DNA of 64,000 nucleotides from Linyphia triangularis (Eukaryota > Arthropoda > Arachnida > Araneae > Linyphiidae), in assembly GCA_963978545.1 (NCBI GenBank), contig OZ021731.1, forward strand, positions 28,678,593 to 28,742,592, read 5' to 3'. The position numbers and the translations under genes were made by a program. Positions 13,401-25,400 of this stretch are shown in pieces; the first letter of the stretch is position 1; each line of letters starts with the position of its first letter. The notes under the pieces were generated by a model. It ran no database searches. It was not told the origin of the DNA and worked only from the letters and a program-made list of their open reading frames with translations.

Positions 13401-16400
13401 TTATACTCTGAAATCGTTATTCAAATAAATAAAAAAAAAATACCATATATATTTTATGAATGTGAGAGTTCGTTACTTTTTCAAAAGTATCTCCACTCCT
13501 CTTTTTTATCGACAACTGTATTAGCCACACTAAATTTTGAATTTTTTGCCTGTATTGAAACACATGCTTTGAAATGAATGTCTGTGTTAGGAGTCTATCA
13601 GCTTTAAAAGAAATATCCCTACATTTTTTAGAATTATCCTTAAAGTTTTTTAAATTACCCCTACAATTTTTGGAATCACCCCTACAATTTTTAAGAATTA
13701 TCCCTGAAATGTCTCTGAAATTTTCATTAAAATTACTAATTTAAAAAAAAAAAAAAAACTTACTAAGCTCTGTGTACAAAGACAAGACACTCGTATAGGG
13801 TTTAATTTCCATAGAATAGCTATTTATTTCTTTTTAGCAAACATACAAAAAGAATGTTTTATAACATGGAAATCAAAATAGAATTTTGATTTCCCGAGAA
13901 GCCAATTAGATTTTACTTTAGAAGGTGTAAATATTTCTGAATATCCTTTCAATAGTTTTGGTCTTAGTCTTAAAATTCCAAATTTAATCAAACCTGCAAA
14001 ATGTTAGTTTATGTTGAAAGATATTTTACTCCTGGAAATGTCCTTTCTTTTGAATAGAAGTAACTAAATTATCTTAAGTTTGCACAATTTGAATGATTAG
14101 TTTCATGAAAATAGCCAATGTCATAAATATTTGTAATTATTATATATTGCGTAGACAATCCATTCCAATTTCAAAAAAGGGGTGTTCTTATTCTTCAACA
14201 ACTCCCAACCTTAATATGAAAATAAATTTAGCTGCTATAATATATAACTATTATTATTTACCCATTTGTTAATAACTCGATAGATCAAAAGTGATTTACG
14301 AAATAATATTTACGACAACAATTTGAATACTAAAGTGGATAACCCTGTATGTTCACTTAAAGCTACAGTTGCCACTTGCTTCATTTACTTGCAGTAAAGA
14401 TGTCAAATTCTTCCCTTCTTTGAGGTTGTCTACTTTTCTACCAACCAGTACAATATAATGTAATAATTTCTATTGAACTCTGCTAAAAAAACTGAGATAT
14501 GTACACATTGTTTCATCATGAAACATTTCACATTGAAATGGATATAATAGGAATATGGCATTGGGAGACAATATAAATGCCTGTCAAATCTGGGAAAGGA
14601 TTCGGACTTGGGTATATTTAAGGTATCATGCTTTTATTCTACCCATGATGTATTGTTAAGATGTTGATCCAGGCAAATCGGTTGAAAGAATGAGCTACTT
14701 TCCTAATGGAATATGTTCTGTAGCAGATTTATTTTAATTATTTATGAGTTATCAATCAAATTGTGTTATGAAATTTTTCTGATAGGTTGCAAGTTATATG
14801 ATAACAGGCAAAATGCAGACTGCTGTTCTTTTACCAAAACACAATTTTCTTGTACAATCGATTCCCTTCTTTTTTTTCCAGAAAGGAAACAGCTATCAAA
14901 CCTTCACAACCTAACCGAACTACTTCTGTTGCCAAAACTCCACCGCCAACTAGCACTGAGGAACCACCACCTACTAACACTGAGGAACCACCAACTATCA
15001 CCAAGGAACCACCACCAACTAATACTGAGGAACCACTGTTAAACGTCATTCAAATCCCAAAGCCTGTTTCTGTAACCCGGTTTGAAGTTCAAGAAAATCC
15101 AACACCAAAAGTTGTTCAGGAAACACCCACTTTAGTGGTCAAGCCGACTGTAGAGCGAGACGACTATGTGTTTGAGGGCAAGCGCCTGGTCAACATGGGC
15201 TACTTCATCAAAAGCCTGCAGATGTTGAATGACCACAATGGGAGAAATTGCAATTTCTCTGACATGAAGGTTTGCAGGGAGACCAAGGATAACTCGTGGA
15301 ATGTCGGAATAGTTTTTAAGTAAGTGTATTGCCGATGGAATGGTTATTTTGCCATTTTTGGGATTACCTTCCATTCTACTCTTTTGAATGATATGCAGAA
15401 ACTAGTGCTCCTCTTCAGTTAGTGTAGTACAAAATTCATCACTGATAACAATGTTCTGAAATAGTACTGGGTTGTAGAGAAACATCAAATAGCTCACGGA
15501 GTTTATTTATTGACGAACTTCATTTTGGTAAAAGCGTGTAGCCTACCATTTTGAAAGAATTAATATTCTTATACATTTACTTCACAATTCTGGCGATAGT
15601 CAAGCGGAATGAATGCTCTCTGGATGTATTTTTTATTTCTGTAGAAATTTATAAAATCTAATATATTTTTGCTTGGGTATCTATATTTCAATTTCTCCTA
15701 AATTTTCGGTCCCTTTTGCAGTACTTCCAGGCAGTCCTTTTGTTCGGGCAGACATACTTGTGCGCAATACTGGGGTTCTCAGGCTTGTGTGATCAGCCAA
15801 CTACTTTGACCATTTGAAGAGAAGAAAGATGATATATGAGGATGCTAAACTAACATACTCCTATTTTATGATTGCACTATCATCTTATGACTACTTTGAA
15901 AATAGAACTGTTTCAATGACCTTTCAATTTTTTCCCCATGGGTGATGTATTTGGATTGCTGACAAATACTGTGATGACAATATCTGTTAGTAACTAGATT
16001 TTTTTTTTCTCAAGGTAAACTTTTCAATTGCTCCATGTAGAAATTTTTGAATTGCATTTATGTTGCTCTGTGGCAGTTTCTTTCGATTGTTCTGTCCATC
16101 TCTTACTTCACTCTAACGATGGGTTCATTTTGACTGTTAAAAGCTCATGTGTTTTGGAATTGCGCTGATGATATATTTGGATTGCTCTTGCAACCACTTA
16201 GGCTATTTCATTCCATCTCTTCCGATTTCACGTGCATGTTTCTGTCACTGTGGAAATTAATTGCCGACCTTACCTTTTCCTGTTGATTTTTGTACGATTT
16301 AAAGGACAATGTAGCTACTGTAATATAGAGATTACATTCATATAATTATGTTACATAATACAGGGTTTCCAAGGTCCTTGAATAATTTTTTTTTTTTTAT

Positions 16401-19400
16401 GAAATTTGGTCCTTGAAAAAAGGATAAGGTCCTTGAAAGTTCTTGAGTTTTCAAGTGACCACCGATAATCTCTGTTTTGTATTTTTATATCTAAAATATG
16501 TAATTTTATGGTCCTTGAATTTCTCTAAAAAGGTCCTTGAAAGTCCTTAATTTTTTTTTATTCAATAAGAGTGGGTACCCTGTAACATACCAATTCAATT
16601 GTTAATAAAAAATAACTATCAACTACTTTTTTGTCTGAAACAACAAATAAAATATCACACTTTCTGTACCATTTTCCCACGTATAGAATTTGTTCAATTG
16701 TTTTTTTTACAATAAACTTATGATTGTTTTACTTTGGTACCCATGATGTTTCTTTCAAAACAAGTTAATGAATGTTTAATGAAATTCATACATTATTTGC
16801 TTGGAGGTGTATTTTTATGTGGGCATTGCCTCTTTTGAAGAGTTTGGGTAAAATTATTGTTAAGTAACTATATATTCCATACATTAAATGTTTCAGGAAT
16901 TTTTTCTTAAAGCATGCAAGTAAAAAAAAAATGCCTACTTTACTTTTGGGAAATAGAGCTAGTGAGATATTATCCAATTCCCAATTATGCCAACTTGTAC
17001 GGACTTCTACTATTTTGTACAGTTGTACGAATAGCTAAAAGAACGGATTTCACAGTATTTTTCGTGTTGTCCCGAAAACTGTTTATTAAGTCGCCAATGA
17101 AACCGAAATGATTTTCCAAAGCTGATGCATCACTCAGAACATTCACACTCCAATGTTGTGTGTATGCAATAGCACTAAAGTGCGTCGTTAACGATACATT
17201 TTATCCAGATAAATTTATTTTATCCTCTTTCTGAAAATTTTCCTGTGTCTTTGTTTTAGGTGCATGCTGTGTCCTACTACTAAAATAATTTGGATGGAGG
17301 ATCCTAGTAGTGAAGAGGCACCTTCCGCTCCTATTATTTTCAAGCCGCAGGTAATATACTTAATAATAAAATGCACAAACACTAAATATTAATTAAATTT
17401 TGATGCAGTGATTTGAGAGGTTGTTTGTTGTATTTATGTTTTCACAATGTGTTCATAATTAAAGTTTCCTGTAGAGAGATGCCTGGATCATGTAACGACA
17501 GGGGGAAGTGATAAAGGAAGAATTATTAAACCCAATGAACATCATTTCACTAATTATTGACAATAGACAGAAATTTGGCACTTGGATGACTTAAGAGAGA
17601 TCGTCAGTTTTTCCTTCGATACATGATTTTTCTCCTAATAGAATAAATATATGAATTTTTTTTATTTACTTATTTTTTTAAATATGATGCTATTCTTATT
17701 GGGGTGGATGACTGAGTGTCATTTGGTTCAACCCCTTTCTGTGGGCTTTATATTTTCGTCAGTATCGTTTTTTGTTAGTAGGAAACTATTATACATATGA
17801 AATTATCTAGTAATTAAATCAATTTCTGAGACACTAACTGGAAAAATCCTCACTCCATACCTGCCAACTTGTACGAATCATCCGTACAATGTACGGATTT
17901 TTACTATTTTGTACGGGTGTACGAACAGCTAAAAAAATCGTACGGATTTCACGGTACTTTTCGTTTTTTTTTTTTTTTTTTTATAAATTTTTTCCAAGTC
18001 ACCAACGAAACCGAAACGATTTTTCAAAGCTGCCGCGTCCGTCAAAATATTTATTCACACTCCAAGATTGCGCATATGTTCAGCACTAAAGCGCGTTGGC
18101 GAGGATGCATTGTTTTCTTTTCTGTTGCCGACTAGATATGGCAAACCAAACCACTGCTTCGATTTTTCTGGCTTTACAGGTTAATAAAGAAGCAGAAAAC
18201 CGAAAGTGCTTTAGTTTTTTAATTCTACTTTCTTTTGGACTGGACTCCAAAACGTAAATAATAGTACTGGACTTGCGCGTAAATAATAGCACTAAACACG
18301 GCGCCGGGGATGCACTGTTTTCATTTGTGTTGCCAACGGGACCTGGCGAACCAAACAACTATTGCTTTGCCTCAGACTTAAGAGATTAACAAAGAATCTG
18401 AAAACCAAAAATGCTTTAGATTTTGGTTCTTCCTTCTGTTTGGACCGTACAATAATGTTGCGCGTATATAATAAAAGCACTTAAGCTTGGCGCCGGAAAT
18501 TCATTGTTTTCATCTGTGTTGCCGACGGGATTTGGCGAACCAAGCAACTGTTTCGTTGTCTCGAACTTTAGAGATTAATAAAGTAGAAAACTGAAAGTGC
18601 TTTAGTTTTTTTTTATTCTTCTTTTGGACCGTACTCCAACGCTGCGCACTAAATCGCGACGCCGCCGTTTTCAATTGTTTTAGCGGCACTCACCGAACGA
18701 CTGTTTCGTTTTCTCGGACTTTAGAGATTAAAGCACTTTCGGTTTTCAGCTTCTTTGTTAGTCTTAATTATTTATTTTAAAATATCCAAGTTAAACAATC
18801 CTGGTGAAAATTCCAGAAAATATCAAGTTTTTTTGGAGTTTACTTCAAACCAAGCGGTTTACTTCTAATCATCAGAAATTCAAACAAAGAAACAAATTTT
18901 GCATTCTGCTCTATCTATGCATCTGATATTAAGATTTCTCATGGAGGATTTACTGATGTCGAAGTTCATATCAATTCTAAAAAGCACAGTGACATGAAAT
19001 GTAATAATACGAATTCGAAAGCCTGCATAATTGATATTTGTGCGTGTGATTAAACACTTTGAATACCACCAACTCATTGTATGTTTCACTAGAGTTTTTG
19101 TGTCATAAAGCATGTTTTATTTAGGTGTAATGTAGACTAAATCTTAAACCTCATCAGAGATTTTATCGTAAAGTTTAAATTTGATTTATTTTTAAATCCA
19201 AGTTTTTTATTTTATAATTTCCATTTTGTGCTAAAATGTAACAATTTGTTATGTTTGAGAGCAATTTAATACTATGCAATTTTTTTTTAATTTTTTTTTT
19301 TTTTTTGCATTTGTAATAGAATTTATATTATTTCTATATTACATTCATAAATATTGTCGCTATTTGACTTTCCATGAGTCATAGGAATGCAAATATTTGT

Positions 19401-22400
19401 TTCGTAAAAATTGTACTAATTTGAAAATGCCAATGTTGGCAGGTATGTCACTCTCATGTTATTCAAGCTTTGTCGAGGATTTTAAGTTTTTTCTTTTTTA
19501 AACTCCTGACAGAAAGGTTTTTGGCAATGTTATAGCATGCACCTTCCATGTTTGAGTTATTGAAAAAGCCAATTATCACGCATTGCTTGTTAAATTTGCA
19601 CGAAAAAATTTCAGGAATATATGAGTACCTTTGCTAAATAATAGTAAGGTGATAATCGTACTACTATTTCAGTTTGAAAATTTTCATTTATACACTGCAC
19701 ATTTTTTAGTTACATTATTTGTCGTTGAAACTTGGGCTCTATTTTTACTTGCCATCAGATTTTTTTATTGAGCTAGTCTTAAAAAAGGTATTACATACTA
19801 TGTTACTTACGTAGTTTCCCGTCGACCATTTTTACCAAATAAAAACTGTCGCGATTTGGTTTCTGTTCAGCCAAATTTTAAAATAAAAACATTGGAACTA
19901 CATGAAATCCTTTAAATTTATACTTTTGGTTACACATTTGTTAATTATTTTGGATGTCTTTTAAAATTTTAAGACTTCCTATGTGTTTGGCAGTATTTCA
20001 GATTCGATTAGTGAAATGTGCAGGGGTCGCAGAGGTCCTATATGTCCTATAAATCCTATATTTTTTTAAAAATCGGTAAAAACGTCCTATATTGTCCTAT
20101 ATTTTACAATTGTCCTATATATCCTATATTTCTACATTGATTCGATCTATATTTTCTTCGAATTCGTAATAACGGCGCCGTTTGTTGCCATTTTTTAATA
20201 TTTCGGATTCTTTGGCGCGATCGTGCACAGCAAACTGAAATGTCTTAAAATAAGACACAAAACTGTCTTAAACAAGTGGCACTGTTTTAAGACGTAAAAT
20301 GGTGTCTTAATCTTTAAGACACTTGAAGTGTCTTAAAATGGGGTATTTTCAGACGTTTAGACTGTCTGAATTGGGGATATTTTCAGACAGTTGATGTGTC
20401 TGAAAGGGTTGTTTATGTTACCTTTCAGATGTTGGGAAGCTAAAAATACGTATATTTAAATTAAAATGCAATAAATGAGCTTGTGTTAAATAACAAATCT
20501 TTATTAAAAGAAAAGTCAAAATTACTGTTTTATTACCATGTGCTCATAACTTTTTGTTGACTATGTTTCACTTTCCTGGTAAATTTAAGCATGGGATTGC
20601 AAAACTGCAACACAACTGTTAATAATAGGCACACAACTATTAATATATCCAAGCAAGGGATTTAGGACTTAATGTAAATATATGTATTGAGATAATGGAC
20701 ATTGTATTGTGGCTGAATCTTAAATAGAAAAGGTTTGACTTCCAAGATTGTATCACAGTTTTAAGTTGCTTTTTTTTTACAAGTCAACTTTAACATCAAA
20801 TAACAAGCGTGATGTAAACACTTATAGTAGTTGGCAAGTCTAAGATACATTATGTGGCAACATAAACTTATTTTAATGATGAATCAAGCAGTAATAATCT
20901 AATTATTCCCCATCTGGGAATTTAACTTGTTTATAACATTTCCCTATAATAACACTACCTAATAACAATGGTTATAACACTGCAATGCTTCAATTATTGT
21001 CGAATAGTTGAAGCAGATATAGGACTTTAAAAAGAAAAACATTAAAAGATAAACAATTAAAACAGAAGGCATTAGAAGTATTTGTAAAGAGACGCTTCAG
21101 AATATGGAGATAAGAGTATATTAAATTTGAAAAGTATGCAAGTTGCGCAAAAAATTTTGTGTTTCTGAAAACGTCAGTTTTCCAAATTTTTGTATGCTTG
21201 TAAAAAAATATGCCAGATATACAGTTGAAATTTGTTATTATGATTAAATAACATATTAAGTGCATACTAAAACTAAAATAATATTAAAATTCCAGTAATT
21301 TGTGGATGGGACCTTTTTACAACAATTTTCCCTGTCGCTGCGACTTTTCTTTAATCGTTGAGAAGCTAAAGAAAGGGCATTTAAAAAACCTAAAAAAATG
21401 TAAGAAAAGGGGGGGGGGGGGAATTAAAAAAAAAGGAATTTGAAATATCTGTAAAAATGGCTGCTTCAAAATACAGAGTTGAAGCACATTAAATTTGGAA
21501 AACATGCAAGTTATTAAAACTTTTAGTTCTTTCACGTTTTCTCAAAACGTTGATTTTCCAACTTTTGGTATGCTCATATAAAAGACTATGCAAAATATAG
21601 AATTGAATTTTTTTATGGCAATTATATAACATCTGAAGTACATATTAAACAAAAATATTATTCAAATCTATGCAATTTAGTTTTTAATTATTATTAAAAA
21701 ATTGCAAATTTTCATACGCTCAACTAATTACCACATAAAAAAACTTTTTATTATTATTTTGAGAAAGATGATATTTAATGCAGTATATAGACATTTCGAA
21801 GAAATAATAAGCAAAAAAAACTTTTTTTTTAGTTTTAAGAAGATTCCTCTACGAACGTAACCAAATTCAACTCATTGCAGATTGTTTTTTTAATCAAGTT
21901 TTAAATAAGTGATTATTATTAAATTATTAGCCTATTATTATAAACTTTTTTCTAAAATATAATTTTAAAAAGGTTTGAACAACATATGTAAAAAAAATTT
22001 CTTCATTTTGACCAATATTCAATAATTTCAAATGCGTTGATTTTTCTGATTTTAATGCTGTCATCGAGTATCTAGTCCCCATAATATGCAGGTCATATCA
22101 TAAATATCCTCAGATGTAATAATATGGAACACATAAGATCATTCATGAAATAAAATTAAAGGACACAATAAATTTTATCCAAATTGTATCAAATCATGCT
22201 AAATATATTTTCAAAATCATTAGTACTTGTAATATGCAACAAAACCAATAAAAATGTAATTGAATGTTAAAAACAGAAAATTTAGAATTCTGTGAGGGTC
22301 ATTTAGAAATCGATCAATTAAAATTTACTGTAGTAAAAACACTGAAAATAAGATAAATAATAATACATAAACCAACTTTTTCACTAGGAATGAAGCCGTT

Positions 22401-25400
22401 GTGCATATCAAAATAATCATTTCTGAGTTTGAGCAATTGATTGTCAAGTCACTTAAATACTATTCTACTTGTACATGTATATATTATTGTGAACAAATGC
22501 TTTTTAATGCTGATCAAAACATTTGACTACTTCAAGCACATAATTATTTCAAGTTTGAATACTGTTGTCATTAATATCTCTCGGTGTTCAATTTATGTTT
22601 TTGATGACATAGTACTTACTCTCATATCATGCAATCAAAGAGTACTGCTCCAACAGCTTGGCAATGATGCTCAGTTTGGATATGTTGCTAAGTGCTATGG
22701 AGTATGAAGTAATAGTATTAAAGGGCAATTAGAACATAGTGTATGCCGTTTGTCCATGATTCAGCAGTGGTAGCAATTCTAGAAGAGGCAAGCGATACCA
22801 ACACTTCTGATCACACTTTTATTGCATCAAATTAATGAGGAATATTTTCCCTATAACCCCCAATTGAATATTAAAAAAAAGAAGAAAAAAAACACTGAAG
22901 ACACATTTGGGTATGTGAGAAAACTCTGGCAACAATATTTGATACTTTTCCGTTAGACAGGTACCAAAAACCGTTAAGTCGGCATAGTTATTGCCAAGCT
23001 GAAATGTTTACACGAAAATAATATTTTGATCTAGTGAACTTTTATTTTTATTCATTAGTTTGGGGGACTGCCAAACCAAACCTTATCACAGATGGGAAGT
23101 TATTAGTTTGAATAAGTTATCGCTGCAAATTAGCTATTTTTATCTGGTACCCGTCAAAAGGAAGAATTCAAATGATGTTGTAATTATTGATCAAGAATAG
23201 GTTAATATTGGCCTATAACTCATGATCTACAGAACCAATTTGGACAAAGTTTGCTTTAATAGATAGAATTTTTGCTGAGAATACACTTTAAATGCAAAAA
23301 AAACTGCAATTACATATGAAAATGAATGTCGTATTGCTGTCTATGCTTTATGTCAATATAGATAGTCTTTGGGAACGGAACAATGAAATGTATATAGATG
23401 AGCATTTAGAAATTCACACACATTTATCGTGTCCAATTCAAACTTTTTACGAGTTTATAATACCTTTAAGAGCGAATGTGAGCTAACGGGATTCGAACGT
23501 GGCACTCCTAGGTCAGTAGACAGGCATGCTAACCACTAGGAAAAGTGACCACTAGTGCCTAGGTGTTGTACCTGCACCACCACATGCTTATAAAAGGCTT
23601 CGTGCAATAAGAACAACAAAAGTTTGTGTGAAAGTGTACTATATTTATGCAAATGGCAACAATACAATTATACCTTGAAGAGTGGCAACGCTTCTTAACT
23701 TCTGGAAATCTCTTATTTGAAATGTTACGTTCTATCGTTACGATTCTAGTGTTCTAAACGTACGTCAAATATTAGTTAATAAACTTTTCAATAACCTCTT
23801 TAACTCGAGTTAAAAAGTTCGTGAATGTCCTTTTCCAGTGTTTCCATTTTGATTCTGCGCCAACACACATAGGATCAACATCAAATCTCTCTGGTTTCAA
23901 AAGTCGTTCCATCTTTTAGGAGTTTAAGTTCAAAATAAATATTAGTTAATAAAATTGAAATGATTATGACATTACTGCAAGAATGAAGCTTAAAACGAAG
24001 CTTTTATTAACTAATATTTGACGTACGTTTAGAACACTAGAATCGTAACGATAGAACGTAACATTTCAAATAAGAGATTTCCAGAAGTTAAGAAGCGCTG
24101 CCACTCTTCAAGGTATAATTGTATTGTTGCCATTTGCATAAATATAGTACACTTTCACACAAACTTTTGTTGTTCTTATTGCACGAAGCCTTTAAGAAGC
24201 ATGTGGTGGTGCAGGTACAACACCTAGGCACTAGTGGTCACTTTTCCTAGTGGTTAGCATGCCTGTCTACTGACCTAGGAGTGCCACGTTCGAATCCCGT
24301 TAGCTCACATTCGCTCTTAAAGGTATTATAAACTCGTAAAAAGTTTGAATTGGACACGATAAATGTGTGTGAATTTCTAGTCCAGCTCTTAAGTAATTAC
24401 GTATCCGCGAACGTTTATTTATGATTTGATTTGGTGGGGGTTTTGCTGGATTATGCTTCCGAGGAGAGGGAGCTTTTTCCAGACATTATCCAAGGAGATA
24501 TGCGTACGAGGCTAGCGTCTTCTGCGAAGAGTAGAACTTTACAGGACAACTAATCATGAAAAAGATTGGCGTCTATATCATTCGGGAAGCAGGTTGTAAA
24601 TAAAACAGTGATCAAGGTTAATCAAATCTTTTCGTGAGCGAAATGAATTTGCATAAGGTTCTGATCTTTTCTTTGGGTCGATGTGACCAGTCAAAAAGCC
24701 ACAGAAAGGACAGTGGAATGCAGCCGAGATCTTTGCGAAGGGAGTCATGTTGGATATCGAAAGCAGGGCATACGAGAATGAAATGCTCTGGAGTTTCAAC
24801 ATCAGTACAGAAATTACACTTGGGAGAGGGATTTTGAAACGATGAAGGGTGGCATTAACGGTGGCCGTTTTAGTTTTCAGTCTGGTCAAAAGGATGTCCA
24901 TTTGGCGGTTGGGCGAGAAGGACAAGCAATTTTTCTGCAGTGGGTAGATCCATGGGTATCTGATAGAGTAAGGAGAGTGGTCCCAGTCGAGAGATCGTTC
25001 AGCAATGTGGTTACGCTTGATGATCTGGATAAGATCCTCGGGAGAAGTGAGGCGCGAAATCAGGGGTTTTGATAAAGCCTGGCGTGCTGCTGAATCAGCA
25101 AACTCATCTTCCGGGATGCCTGACCAGGGAGCACGAGACAACACTGGATGTCTCTCTGCGAATGTTTATTTATACATAAACGACTCTGAAAAGTATGATG
25201 ATGCCATCGATATCCTGGATTCTTTGTATATTACAAAGAGAAATGAAATCTTCGCCAGACACTGCTTGGCATCTAGAGTCCAACAAACGGGAGAATCTGT
25301 AAATGAATATCTAGAAATTTTGAAACAGATGAGTATAAAGACTGCGAATTCAAATCCGTTACCGCTGAACTATACAAAAATGAGTACATTAGAGATGCTT

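Noticed and set aside
18086..18480. minus-strand reading frames
   Set aside because: Two frames overlap successive units of the tandem repeat and resemble each other only because the DNA is repeated.
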